Below are positions 22,401 through 36,991 of a DNA stretch of 64,000 nucleotides, piece by piece. The translations under genes and the position numbers were made by a program. Location: NCBI RefSeq assembly GCF_003369915.1, contig NC_046674.1, forward strand, positions 4,402,001 to 4,466,000. The letters are read 5' to 3'. The notes under the pieces are model-generated. The model was given only the letters and a program-made list of their open reading frames with translations. It was not told where the DNA came from and made no database searches. The DNA comes from Drosophila miranda (Eukaryota; Arthropoda; Insecta; Diptera; Drosophilidae). Position 1 is the first letter of the stretch; each line of letters starts with the position of its first letter.

Positions 22401-25400
22401 AAAAACCGAATATTTATTTTTAAATATGAGTGTGTTTCTTTACACTATGTCCTTTTTTCTCAGTGTAGAGCTAATAGAAAAAAATATAGAGAAAATGAAA
22501 TAAAAAAACTTTGAAGAAGAAAAGTATAGATCTTAGGGTTTATGAAGGATAATATTTAGTTAAAATATGAACTTTATTTGAATAGATTCAAATATTAGAT
22601 TGGGTTTTCAGAGATAAAGTGGGTAAAAATCATATGAAATTATATAGAAATAGTGATCTGAAATTTGTGGTTAAAAATACCCATTTTGACCGGTTTTAAG
22701 TTAAGGACTTTCTACAATAGTCCCATAAATAAAGCAAGCCCCACCACATCGCTGATATTTACTCTTTTATCAAATGATTCTAATACAAAAAAAAAAACGA
22801 CACCCGGCTGCATTTATTATTCAATTTATGGCGTAATCCCTTTTAATAACAACAATTTAAAAGATTCAACAATAACAACTACAACAACAAGAACAACAAA
22901 ACGACAAGTGTACACCATCCATCAGGATGTTAAATCATTTGTGTTTGATCAGAAAAAGGCAGCAAGCATTTAATTAATTATTTGAAAAACATGCACAACA
23001 AAAACAAAAAAAAAACAACAACAAACATGAACGATGACAAAAAATGTTGGAAAAACATAAAACATAAAACATGAGGCAGGCCACACACGAAAATGGTTTT
23101 AATAACCCAAAACCGAAACGAAAACCAAAATCAAAAACAAATAATACGGCTAGAGGGGATAGAGGGGCCAGAGGGGAGGGCAGGGAAAATACATAACTTT
23201 CCAAAAATGGCACAGCATGTTTTCCCCCAAAACATTTTCCCACATATCATACACATAAACTCTGGGGGCAAACTTTTGGAAGGCCACACCACCAGCAGGA
23301 CTCTCACACCGTCCCCCCCCCGCCCGCTCGCCAACCCCCTCTGCCATGGACACTTTAACTGGTTCCGTTTTAATTGTTGCCGCCTTCTTCCGCTCGGAAA
23401 ATGGTTTCTAAATTAATTAATAGCATTGTCTGTCTTTGGCAATTTGCCACGCCCCCCCCCCCACACACACACACACACTTACACTCAAACAAACTATAAA
23501 TTGAATTTTCTTATGCGTTAGCACAAAATGGCAAAGAAAAGCAGACAGAAAAAGAGAGAGCGAGAGGGATATGTGTGTGTGTTTGTGTGCGTGGGAGAAG
23601 AAAAATGATTTTCTTTGTGGAAAAGACGAACCCGTTAAAGCCCAGCAAAAAAAAAAAAAAAGAAGGAAGAGCCGCCTCGAAAGAGGCCAAGTCAGCGAAG
23701 AAGCCAAGTAACTTTCCAGCCCGAAAATCCTTTTTTAATTAAATTTTCTGTACATTTTGCAGTTTTTAGGTTTGAGGCGCAGCCGGAGAGGGGGAGCATG
23801 TGACGAAAGGAAAGCTCATATGCGATGCGCGGGGACGGGGGGTGATGGGGGGTGGGAGTTGACGGAGTAACCAAAGATAAAGTTTCCACACTGGCGACAT
23901 TCTGGCTTGCACTCTGTTCCCCGTCCCCCGTCCCCCGTCTTTTTTAGCCAAGTTAATCCAATTAGTTGTTTGAGAATGTAGTTTGCACTTTGATTTTGAG
24001 CCACGACATCTGCGTCTCGCCAGACGTCCCCCGCCTGCGGCTGTGGCAAGGATTCTTGGCTCCCAAGGAAGTTCTGCCAGATCCGGTGTGTCCGGAGATG
24101 GATGAGTATTGATATTGATAGCTCCGGAGCTCAGACCATTATGGATGACCTGGGGCAGCTGGTGCTGCGTATCACATGACAAGGCTTTCAAGCCTTGGCA
24201 GGATGAGAGATTTGTTTGTTTGCTTCGGGCTTTAATGAAATCTAGTGTAGTTTCGAAGCATCAAAAATAGTTTTAGTCTCGCTTTGGCATTGATAAGAAT
24301 GACTTTGAAGCTCTCCCTCTCTCCGATGCCAGCTCTCTTTGGCTCTAATCTCTCGCCCTCTGCCGCTCTATATGGCCCCTCGGTGATCTATCTCTCTCTT
24401 ACGCTCCATATGGCTCTGCTTTGGCTGTCTCTTCTGCGTGTACAGCGTTTACAGCCGCCGCTTATCAGTTGCTGACAGAAAGCAAGCCCTAGATCCCAAT
24501 GCACGCTTCCCCGACAACTGCAGGGAGTATCGAACAGGCACAGCCCCTTCAACGCTCTCTTCCCCAGGCACCCTTCCCGCTCTCTCCAATCCATGCCTAT
24601 CTCCCAATGAACATGTTAGGGCATTGCACGCTTCGCTCTGGCGGAACGCATTGTCTTATCTGCTGGCAGATGCTGCTGTGTACGGGTTGGACACACAGTA
24701 CACGTATTGCCTCCCCCCACTGCCCACTCCCCCGCTAAGGCCCACAAATTTATGGGCATGACGTGCATTTTTATGACATGAAATGCTCCGAGCTCCACGC
24801 CGCTCCGCACCGCTCCCACAGCTCAAAGCTTTTTGAAATGTTATTTAAAATAAAACCCAAACGAAAAACCGATGGATGGCACAGCCCAGGAGGAAAGAGC
24901 GAGAGGTAGAAAGAGATCCATCCGCTTGTAATACACGTACAATGCTGATGCTGACGCTGATGCTCCCCCCAGGCAGGGCGTGCTTTCAGTAGCGTTTTTG
25001 CAGCAGCCCAGCCACAGCCACAGCCACAGCCAGAGCCACAGCCACAGCCGAAACTGTGTGACACTTTGCGTCGTCGAGTCGTCCAGTCGTCTGTCCATCG
25101 TCCGTCCGACCATCTGGTATATGCGTGGAACGCACCCACACAAAAGTGCCACACAGAACCCCACTCAACGCCAGCCACTCGTCGGACGGAAGTAAAATTA
25201 ATTACAAAATATTTTCTGCTCATAATTTAATTTTGTGTGTGTGTGTGTGCCTCTTTCTCTGCAGGCTGCCACAGCGGCAACAGCAGCAGCAGCAGCAGAA
25301 GCATCCACAGCATCATCGGTGGTGGCATCCACGCCTCCCATCACCGCCACCGCCACCGCCACGGCAGTGGCATTATCCGGCTCACCCACAACAGCCGCGC

Positions 25401-28006
25401 AGGAAATTGAACAACTGCAACAGGCATTAATCGAGAAACAGTCACAGCTTTACGCCCTGGAATCCGCGTGCCTGCGCGAGACGGAACGCCAGGTGGAGCT
25501 CGAGGACAGCGTGATAGCGTGGCAGGACAAGTACGATCGCCTCTACGAGTCGCACAAGCGCGTCCAGAAGGTCAATCAGAGTCTCGAGGACAAGATGCTG
25601 AAGCTGGTCGACAGGAACGCCAGCGAACGGGCCCAGCTGACGAGCGATGTGGCCACACTGAGCGTGCGGCTGGCCCAGGCCAACTTCAACATTGCCAAGC
25701 TGCAGAGGGAAATCGTGAGTAGCATATCCAATTAATATTTCAGATTTAAGATTAACATTTAATACACAAATTGAGGGGACCAAGCAATCCAGGGCCACAC
25801 TTTAGCAGAGGGACCTCTAGGCTGCCCTCAACTATATTCCCTAGAAAAATCTATCTAATTTGAATATTTGTACACAAAAAGGCAATCGGAATTCCAACGA
25901 GAGCTTAAGGCATGACAAGGAAGGCTTAAACTTCAACAAAACTCACGCTTTTGTATGGATTCATTTAGCAGTGCCATCAAAAAAGAATTACTTGCTGTTC
26001 TTGGTAAATATTGGGGTATTCAGATTGCTAGAAAACTTAAGATAAACGAAGCTGAAGCCCAGAGCAGCTCTCTATTCCAATCCAAGGGGTTATAGACCAT
26101 ATAGAGTGCTCTATTCTTCTTAGTATTTCCCCCGAAACAAAGCATACAAATATTTTCCCTATACTATTAGTTCTCTGGTACTTCCCTGAGCGCATTATTG
26201 TGCAAGTTTAAGGCGAGTTTATGCCAATTTCTGGACTTCCTGTGGTGTCTTTGGGGCTACGTAATGGCCATCAGGGATTTCGTGTTTCTCCAAACAAAAA
26301 CACCTTGGACCCGAGCTCATTCTTTGACAATTTCGCTCGAAAGCAACCCCCGAAAAGAGCTTAAAGTGGATTTCCGATTTAGCCAGAAGTACCGGAGTAC
26401 CATCTGCCTTTCGCCAGTTAAGGCCGCATCTATAGTTTCCACCCAATCCCCCTCCTGCCCACTAATTGGCCACCAAGTTCTGAGAGGAAACACAAACAAA
26501 CTCGAGACGACGTTAAGAGGGGGGTCTTGGGTTTTCGGGTGCGGACTTTAAGCTGAGGGGAAAGTCTAAGCAAATGAAAAGCGGCAAAGCGTTACAAAAC
26601 TCTGGAGTTGCACTTCTACTTAGGACAACTTTCTCTCTCTCTCCCTCTCTCTCTGTCCTCTTCGTTTTGGTAGTGTGGAAAACTAGAAAACTTTTCCAAT
26701 TCAGTTTGTTTTTGCCATGCTGTGAAAAATACTGAATATCTGCTTGGCGAAAAAGTTTTCAATTAACGCAAAACAGCTAAAATGCACTTGAGAGAGCCAC
26801 CCAAAGAGGGGTGGGGGGGGAAGGGTGGATTGTGTGGGGGACAAACTATGAGCGAAAGACTGGCAGAAACGATGACAGAAGGACTGTGGAAAATGCAATG
26901 AAACGCAGGAGGAAAAGAGCGTTCTGCTCGCGAAGGGCAGGCAAGAGGGGTAGGTGGTTGGGGGGGGGGGGAAACCTTTTAACGTAGGTGTCCTGCGGGT
27001 GTCCTAGGTGTTTGGGCCATGTTCCGAACAATTAGTGAGGCATTGGCCAAAGGAGGAGAGTGTCCCTCCCGACCAGCAGGCGGCCAGCACAAAATGTGGC
27101 GAAAAGCGGTTGTGCTTGGGCGAGGGGGGGGGGGGGGGCGTATGGGTGGGCACTTGCAGTGCCGCTTTATTAACTTGTTTTTTTCGCCCTCTTTTGTGCT
27201 TTTTTGTTTTCTCTTTTTTCTGGTTTTTTGTTGCTTTTCTGTTGCGTCGAGTGTTTGCGCAAATTAATACTTAAAAAGCATTTCCACCTCTTCACAAGTT
27301 GCGCAGTTTTCTGTTACGTTACGCTTGACTTTGCTTTTGTTTTGCGCCCCACTCTCTGTGCAGCATTTTGTTGCAAGTATTTTCTGAAGGAGGCGCCTCC
27401 AAGTATGCAATACTCTTCAAGCGGTTTCGGGCTGTGTCTGTGTGTCTTCGTCTGAGTGATGTGTGTGTGTTGGCTCTTGAAGGGTTTTCGGGGATAGACG
27501 AGTGCAAAAGGCTACTCGGATACATGATATACGCGAAATGCTTATAGATATTTAGGGTTTCGATTCAATATCCGCTCAAAATGGCGACATTGAAGTTTCA
27601 TACATGGTATTATTTGGATTTTTCGACCTGCCAAATGATATTTTGTTGCAATTTTAAAGTAATTTGGCATCGAGTTTAATGCCCAATCTTTTTTTTTTGT
27701 TCGATTTTCAGCCAATATTTGCCCCATCCGAAAAGTCGGCTCTCAATGACAGAAAAACAGAGTGACAGCTGGCCGGAAAAGCAACAACAATGTCAATAAC
27801 CTTTTTGCCAGTTTTCGTGCATTTTGCTCCACAATTTTTTTGTGTCTCCTCCTCCTCCCTTGGTGCCGCATTCTTGGCTCTGATAAAAAATCAGCACTTG
27901 GTCATGGACTGTCGCTGCGTCACGTGCGCTGACTGGCGGATCTCTCCTGATGCCATTTACCTTCTGGCAATAGCTACGTTGTTGTCCTCTTCTCTGTGCC
28001 TTCCGT

Positions 28007-28060
<54 letters not shown>

Positions 28061-31000
28061 ACCTTGCTGTCTGTTTTGGCCATGGTTCGTTAATCTGACA
28101 GTGGCTTTTTGCATGATAGCTCGGCATTTCCGTTGCAAAACACTTAGTCGCATACTCGTCCGATGCTTCAGCTTTTAGCTTTTCCTCTCTCTCCTCACTC
28201 CTCGTTCTGCCTCTCTCGCTCTCCCTCCGTGTGTGAGTGTCCTGTAATCCTCCTCTGGGCCATCGTCCTTCATTGTTGTCTGCTATTATTGTTTACCATT
28301 CTTACTGAAACAGGAGCGAGCAGGCGGTGGCTACGATGGCCCAAGAGGGCGGCGGTACGGGCAGGGAAATCGCAGGCAAAATTGATGATGGTGGAAGAAA
28401 GGCGGAGGCGCAGAAGAGGATGATTGAAGAAGAGGCGGTAGAAGAGCATCAGCAGACGTTGCACAACAGGATGGGGTGAAAAAATATGACATCTTTTGGG
28501 TCACGAGGGGTTTGATACCCTTTGATATAGACAAATTCGAACCAAAATTTATTCTTTAATCCCAAGCCTTGTATATGATCTAACAATGAGGTCTGAGGTA
28601 CAATTTTGTATGCTATTATTAACACTTGTTAATGGGTTTGTACATAGATCTCCGCTCTCACCCGAGCAGTCATAAGATCGGGGTTTGTTTACATATTTTC
28701 TTTATTATCTATGGAAAAAATTCACCCAATTTTGATCAAATTTCATAGAGCTCTGGATTAACATCTGAAACTGCAGTTTGCAAAGTTTAATGGCATTCAT
28801 CCTGAGAAATAGTTAAGTTTTTATAAAATCCCTTGTTTTTTTTTGTATAGCTATTTTCCTTGGATCGGTGTAACACTGACTAAAGCGTATTTGCACCTTA
28901 CAGACAGATCCAAGTTGAGGAACTGCTCTTTATTTTATGTAACGTCCAAACACCTGCTGAAAATCGTAATACCCTCTCTGTGCAAGGGGTATTCGAAAAG
29001 GGCATATTACTGATGTTTTCGTATAAGCTTTCGTTTCATTCTGCTTTCTCCCAAACACTCACTGGATTCCTTTCTGTGGCCATGCGGGTGCGAATATTTT
29101 AAATCGCCTTCCAGGCGGCAGGCACTTCCAGGAGCAACACGGAAAAACAACAGCAACGTCGCTATGCCACGCCACGCCCTCCTTTTGTAATTCCCACTTG
29201 CATTGAATGCCGGAGTAACAGTAAATATGCTCAGGGCTCTCGCTCTGGCTGTGCCTGTGCCTGTGCCTGATCCACTGCCCCTCTGTGTCTCCCCCGCTGT
29301 CTGCCTCCCACTGCGCTGCAATTGGAGCAGATAAAATGCAGTGAAGAGCCGCCACGTCGGGGCCCACACAGTTCATGTGGCAGGCAATGAAATGATTCCC
29401 AATTCCCCTTTTTTCACTGCCCTGTGGCATACCCCCCCCCCATTATTTACTCTGTCTTCTGGCATCCCTCCACTGCTGGCAATCCGCCTGTGAAACAGGG
29501 GAAGTACCCGTTTGGTAATGACGCGTTTGCGGCTTGCCTTCTGGTCTGCCTTATGTTCCGCTCCTGTTCTGCCATGTCCTGCTCCTGTTCTGGTGTCCTC
29601 TGCACTCCCCTACACCTGGTCTGCCCTGCCCTACACCTGTCTGCTCCAGTCCTGCTCTCATCTGTTCCTCTGGCGCCTCCCAGTGCAAACGTGTGTGTGT
29701 GTGTGTAATTAATGTTTTCCACCTGGAAAACACTGAGAGAAATGAAAGATTATAAGGGAGGCGATTAAACAGAGGAATATTGAGTGGTATCCCATTCCTC
29801 ATGGGGGGGCCCATGGTTCGACTCCTATTCAACCCTCAAATCTTCCTCGAGAGGGGCAACATGCTGTTCAGTCAGCCGAAGGATCTCCTGCCTTGTAAAT
29901 CTTCGCTCAGTGCAGGGCCATGGCGTATTCATTTCCGTTTAGCCATTCCCCCTGTTGCATGTTCCATTTTGTAGTCGGAACAGACCCAGACACAGGCCAA
30001 CGGTGGTGCAACATGGCGTATAAGTGATTGCATTGTAGGCCTTGTTCATCAGCTGATAAGCAGGAAAGGAACAGGATCCCAAGAAACGTCTATGCCCTGC
30101 CCTGCCCCTCTCCTTGGGTCTCGTCTGCGTGTGCGTGGGCTTAATTCCTTAAAAGTTATTTACATATTTGCCTAATGTAGCATGCCCCCTAAGCACTCAG
30201 CCAGTGCTCAGCGGCTTACGTCTGCTAGCCGGGCCACTAAGAGACCTTTTGGCCACTGATGGAATTGCTTTTTGGCTTCCAAACACACAATCTGTTCTGT
30301 TCTGTCTCTGATTTAATCGACAATAAGCCGGATTCAAATAATATCAAATTCTGCAATAATTAAATTATCAAATGGTTAAATAGCCTCTGGTGTCTGAGCG
30401 AAAGACAAGGCAGAGTAGAAAGCAAGGGATTATTTGGCAAGGAGAGAAAGTTAATTGTTGCTTACGGAATGCTTCGTGCCAGAGATTTTGTTACTTTGGT
30501 AACAGGTACATAGGTCGGGCTTTAAAGCTACCTGGAATTATACGATTTGTAAATTTAAAAAACTCCAAGAATACTTTTTAATTGTATCTTTATTTTATTT
30601 ATATACGCCCGTATCACGTATCACTTATCCGGTTTCCATTAATTATTTTGATAAAAATTTCAATTTAAATTTCTATAAACCCATGTAATTTCTGTACTTT
30701 CGAAACCCAGTTGATCCCTGGAAAAAAATTCAAAGGATGATGGCGAAAATCCGGCATTCAATCATCAGGCATCGAGTGGGGGGTGGCGGGATGGGAATGG
30801 GGATTGGCATTCTATAAATCCCCCGCGTAAATACCATAACTATAACGCTATCTCCTGGGCACGATGCATGCAATGTTGAAAAACAAGAACGGACTGAACA
30901 ATTTGCATTCCATTCCATTGGTGGCCGCGGAGACTCCGTTCTGTCCATTCCGTCCGCGAACACATTTTCCACCGCGAGCACGGGTTTGCGTGCTCGTTTT

Positions 31001-34000
31001 TTTTAATTTTCCCCTGCACAAACAATGGAGAAATGGGTGCATGTGAAATGAACCAAAGCAATGACAGGCAACGCAGCCGGAAAATATGCGGCCAAAATGC
31101 ACGTAGAACGAGAATAAACCCCAAAACAGATAAAAAACGACGAAAAAGTGAGGAAAAAGGTGCAGGGGAGAGGAGAGTACACAAAACTCAAACTGAAACA
31201 GTCGGAAAAAAAAGAGAACCCGGCACAGGAAAAAAGATTGTTTCATATTACAGCAATAACAGTGCGGGAAAAATCAGAGCCCAAGCCCATGACAGGAATC
31301 CTTTTGCTCTTTCCCCTACCGTTCCACTTTTTCCAAAATAAAAAGCTAAATGTTAAAAAAAAGGCGGCCCTTAAGCGGTCTACAGAAATTACCCAAAAAA
31401 AAACACACACACAGGTGCAAAAAAGATGAAATAGAGAGAGAGAGAGAGAGGGAGAGAGAAAAACGGAAGCCATATACACACACTAAATAGCCAAGGATAC
31501 CAACGGATACCAGCCCCAGGGAGGATATGGGAGGATGTGGCGGTGGGCATAGAGTAGACCAAACTTTTCGGCCAATAAATGTCTATACAGGCAAAGAAAT
31601 GGTAGATGGTAGAGACAAACCCACAAAGGTCTGAGAGAATAAGCAGATTGATGGAAAGTTCATATCTGAATAGCCTTAGTCGTAGTAGGATTGAAATATA
31701 TAAATATCGATGGAGGGTAAAGGACTAGTAGATAGAAACGAGTAGGCAGATGGAAGGGTAGGAAGATAGGATGGATAGGAAAAGATATGATGGCTAGAAC
31801 ATATATTGACACAGGTGTATGTATAGATGGATATCTTTATCTTCAAATAAAAGAACAATAGAATCGATCACAGAGGGAGCTACAATAAAGACCTCTTAAG
31901 GGTTCCGAAAAATCCAGTCTTATTTCCTACCTTCTTGTAATCGAATACCTCTTTAAAGGCAAATCATTTGCCACAATTTTAGCCACAAATCTTCTACTTA
32001 AATGTCTTTCTAGCCCACTTTACATTCCTAATTGCTGAAATATTAGATACTGGCCGGGCTATAAAAATACACCCGGCAGAAGCTAACCAAATCTCGCAAC
32101 ATCCCCCAAATTACTCGCTTCATGGGGCAGCTTCTCGGCTCTCCTGTGCTCTTTCTCTCTTTCTCTGTCTTGCTCTTGCTGGCCATTTAAGTGGCAGACT
32201 GTTGCTGGCCTGCGCCTGGTTGCGGGCTTATAGTATATTTTTTGGGGCCCTTTTGTAACAGATCGATATTTGAAGCATTTTAATGTCTGCGCCAAACGCA
32301 AAATGTTGGCGCCAACATCCAAGTTCCAGAGCGAGGCCAGGGTTGAGTGTCCGTGTCCGTGTCCGTGCCGGAGTCCATGTCCCATGTCCCATGTCCATGT
32401 CCGCAGTAGCCGTGTCCGTGTCCGTGTCCGTGTCCATGATTGTGGCGCCGTCTACTAACGTGGCCAAGTGTATGTGTGTGTATGCATGTTTTAGCCTTAA
32501 TTGAGCTTCAACCCCAGTGTGCACCTCATATTTTTCATGCAATTAGCCTTAATTCGGTCAAATCAATCATGATAGCGGGGCTTTGCTCCTGGAACTCTGG
32601 AACTTTGTAACTCTCTGGCTCCCTCATTTATTTTTAGTACTCGGAATTACAATATCTTGCCTCCCAGCATATCTATATTTAGTCGGTAGCTCCAGCTGCA
32701 CGTGTGCTTTAGTTTTGAAAGCAATTTAAGTCTCGAGCGGCTCTGATTTTGAGCGAGGGGAGCGATATATTTGCATGCCAAAAGCAGGAAAATGTTCAAG
32801 TGGTGCGAAAGATATATTAATGTGGCAGATTGAGAGGAAATGTTCAAGAGCACACTTTACATAAATGTGGGCAATTTTCAGAGTCTTGTGCTTGAGATGA
32901 GATGCGATGCCAGAGAAAAGCAATCATAATATGGGTTATTTCTTTAAAGGGTACAACTGAAGAGTTGAGAGTCTTAGTTATATAGAAAAAAAAAGAGCTT
33001 TAGAACAGTGATCTATGGGTCTAAAACTGCATAGAACTTTTTAGTAACTACAAAAAATTCTATAGTTCTCAAACATTCAAAACTCTCTCATGTTACATGG
33101 CATTTCAAATGCTTTTAATACTTTTTCAACTAACATTCTAAAACTCTTCCGAACATTTTAAGCCCCCTTTTAGAGGTCCTTCACGTATACCATAAATCCG
33201 GCTAAGCCTCTTAAATGAATATTTTCACATAGTAGACATGATTTTTACAATGGAAACACAACGAATGGCCAGCGAACAAATATCGGAACACCAAAAATCT
33301 GTTAGCCAAACAAAATGACCAAAAAAAAAAAAAAACCTGAAAGATCAAAAGCTGTAAATACAAATGTATACATCACTACAGAATATATGAACATGCATGT
33401 ATGCAACTATATCGTGATATCCCTGGAATTACGGGGCACCCCATGCGAGGGCTCCACATGCAACTTTCATATGCGTCAAGTGTGTGCCATTGCCCACTTT
33501 TTGGAGTGATTCCCCGCGCCCCAGTATGGACTGCACATGGGTCCGAGTGGGGCGGCTGGGCTTATGAGCAGCTTGGGAGTTATGCAATTTTCATTTCAAA
33601 GTTTTCCGCCCTGCACAACCATTAAAGTTAAGGGTGCAACAGTGCTGAGAGTTCTGAGAGTGCTGAGAGCGGCGTAGCGGCCCCCCTTGTGCTCGAATGA
33701 GTTTTCGGTGCATTCGGACCATTAGTTGGCAGCGTTTTTAATTTGCTCGCTTCCTCGGCTCTCGGGCGGACGAGCAACTTCTATTGAAGCCAAGTGTCAA
33801 CTGCTGCCAGTCCCTGGCCCTGGTTATGGCCCTGGTCCTGGCCCTGGTCCTGCTCCGATGGAGTGGTTATGTTCTCTGCTGTGCTCCTCTGCTCTCCAAA
33901 AATTAACTGATTCGAGTGGTTGAATTGCTCTCTGAACTGGAATACCAAATGCAAGATTTAACTACGATTACACTTGTTTTAGTAGGGCGAAAGAAGTGCA

Positions 34001-36952
34001 GAAAAAGAAGGATAGCCGCACAAAGTGATTGGAGTGGAAGAACAGGAAAGAGAAGTCGGGGTTTCACTCGGAGGAATAGAGATTAAGATTTTAGGAAATG
34101 GAAGGAGAAGTAAGTAAAGGTAGCGAGTGAACAGGAAACCAGTCAAGTAACGAATAAGAACTGTAACGAATCGTTATAGCAAGGAAAAACTACAACGAGT
34201 TGGGACAGCGAGAGAATAGCAAAAGAACCATAACGAATTGGTATAACGAGAAAGCGATATAACGAATTGAGTATAAATTAACAACCCATCCTCCTTTGAA
34301 GAAGAACGGGTGGAAGAACATGGAAGAGAAGTCGGGGTTTCACTCGGAGGAATGGAGATCTAAGATTTTAGGAAATAGAAGGAGAAGTAAGTAAAGGTAG
34401 CGAGTGAACAGGAAACCAGACAAGTAACGAATCGTTATAGCAAGGAAAAAGTACACCGAATTGGGATAGCGAGAGAACAGCAAAAGAACTATAACGAATT
34501 GGTATAACGAGAAAGCGATATAACGAATTGAGTATAGATTAACAACCCATCTTCCATTGATACCTTCTATGAAGTACAAACCAACTAAATTCACAATCGA
34601 AACGTGAGATCTTTAAGCAGATCAGAGTATTGCAGTCCCCATTACAATGCCCGCCTGAGGGTCTCCCGAACAGTGCCATTTGTCAGACTCGATGCGTACT
34701 ACAGCGGGTATTTGCCATGTAACAACTTTGAATGGGTGGCTCTGGGAGTACTGTACTCGTGTCTTTGCCTGTGATGTATGCATATTGAATTGCCCTTAGC
34801 GGACTGTAAAAGGAAACTTCCTCTTGTGCCAAGAAGGCACGCGAATCAGCCATATATCATTGTGTCTCCTGGTGCTCCTGCTTCTATTCCTCTCTATGGC
34901 TCTCTCTCTATCTCTCGCTCTGTGCCTGTCTCTGGTTCATCTCTTATTTTTCGTTATTTCTTTTTGTTCTATGGGTAAGCGAATGGCTTAAGTGGCATGC
35001 AAAAATTTCCAACGTCAGTCTGTCATTCCGTCAGTCTTTCAGGTCTTTCAGGAGGGGCAAAAGCCAAGCGCTGCATTACGTTGAAGTTTCCTTTTGCTCT
35101 GGCTGCCTCTTTTTTTTTTTTGCTGTTTTGTTCCGTCTTTGGTTTTCCTGCTTCTGGTTTTTATCACTTTTGTTGTCTTTTAGTTTTCTGATTAGTTTCC
35201 TTTCTGGCTTCGGGCCTCGGGGTTATTTATTATGTGGCGCAAAGTGTGGCAATCATTTACATAAATCAATCTTGATGGCCTCTCTACGGATCTCTGGATT
35301 GGAGTGGAGTGGAGTCGAGTGGAGTGTGTGTGTCCAAGCGGGTTAAAGTGCCACATCCTGTGGCATCCTGTGGCGGTGCAGAGTCAATGTTCTGTGAATG
35401 TAAAAGCCTTGAGGAAAATTTACACTCTGCTGGATAATGCAAATTTATTTAATTTCCTCAACACTTTTCTTCTGTTTCACGTTCTGAGATTTTCTTTGAT
35501 GCTTTTCTTTTGTTCCAGCTGAGCTTTTAATCGTTGGGCTTTTCTCTCTTTCTCTTTTTCGTTATGCGAGTAATTATTTCTCGTTATTCCATTTTATTAT
35601 AATGCTTTCTCGTTTATGCGATTCGCTGGAGAGTAATGCTTTCCCGTCATTTGGATTCGTTGTGGATCGGTCTCGTTACTCCGATTCGTAGGAATTCCTT
35701 CTAGTTACTCCAATTCGCTATTATGCTTTCTCGGTATACCCATTCGCTTTTATTTTTACTCCGATTCGATAGCAATTTTTACGTTATTCCGATTTGTTAG
35801 TGTTTTTTGGTTACAAGGATATTTTTTTAGTGCTCTATCATTGCTCCCCGTGGCTATAGTCCATCGATACTGCTATTCATTCTAGTTCTTTCTCCTTATA
35901 GGTCCTTATAGTTGTCTCTCTCGTTACTCCAATTCGTTGTAGTTCTGTCTCCGTTGATTCCAATTCGTTATGGTTCTCTCTCGTTAATGCCACTCGCTTT
36001 AGGGCTTACTCGTTGCGCTGATTCATTGCAGTGGTTTGTCGTTGCTCCGATTTCTCATACTACTCCCTCGTTCTTTATTCTTCCTCCTTGTTCCCCTTCA
36101 TTATAATCCGCTTTGTGTTTAAATCATTTCATTCGCTTGCATCTTTCTTTTACCCTACTTATCTTTTATGCATTTGCAATCCTACATAGAATCCGTAAAG
36201 GACAGCAAGAATTCGCATTGCTCATACGCCGCATTGCACGTGCGTGCTGTAAAACATTTCCCAGGATCCCAAGGAGCACCGGCTGCTGCTTTTGTTGCAG
36301 CCCAGCACCATGAAACTTTCCCCATCCGCAAGACACGAGGGGGGTGGAGAGAGGGGTGGGGGGGGGGGATCAGGGAAAAAATATCAGCTTAACTTTGTTG
36401 TTTAGTGTAAAAGCTTTGCAACTTGTTGTATGACGGGACGGTGTTGTATTCTCAGTTGCCTCTACTTTGTCCACATTATCACTCTGCTCAAGGAAAAAAA
36501 CTTTTCTTCGATCTTCTTTGTGTGTGTGTTGGCTACCGGAAAACAACAGCAGGAGTGAAAAATTCTGTGCAAATAGTTTGCCAGCACTTTAAGCACTTTG
36601 CAACACATTTGAAATACCTTTTTGGGAGCCATGTGGTGGGGGGTGGGGGGAATGTTCGTGGCTATTTCCCCTAACAATCTGGCACCCCATTGCACAGCCC
36701 ACCCAATTTCTATGCCGCCAAGCTACCACTTTTCCACCCAAAAATGTTTTGAGGGTGGCGCAAGTTCCCCCCCCCCCCTCCCCCCCCCTCCACCCCTAAA
36801 TGTAGGGTTTTGGTCTTTTTTTTCTGGCGCGTGGTTCCTTGTTTTGGCTTAGAATTTCCCCCTTTTCCTGGCTCTCTCCCTGTGTGTGTGCGTGTGTGTG
36901 TGTGATAAATAAATAAAATTGAAATAAATATTAAATAAATAGAGCAAAAAGC

Positions 36953-36991
<39 letters not shown>

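Larger units (their letters stand above)
11928..25264 (+). other. Large first intron of the TJAP1-like gene
   Basis: 13.3 kb with no secure nested gene. It holds many microsatellites, several pyrimidine/purine-biased blocks, an AT-rich satellite (21.64-22.33 kb) and one small open frame with a signal-peptide-like start (20.93-21.2 kb). Most open frames here are chance or low complexity. Intronic enhancers are likely in an intron this size, but I cannot point to one. Confidence 0.6.

Noticed and set aside
24841..25164. Low-complexity frames rich in LWLWLW or SHSHSH upstream of exon 2
   Set aside because: They come from a CAGCCA hexamer repeat in the intron just before the 25264 acceptor.
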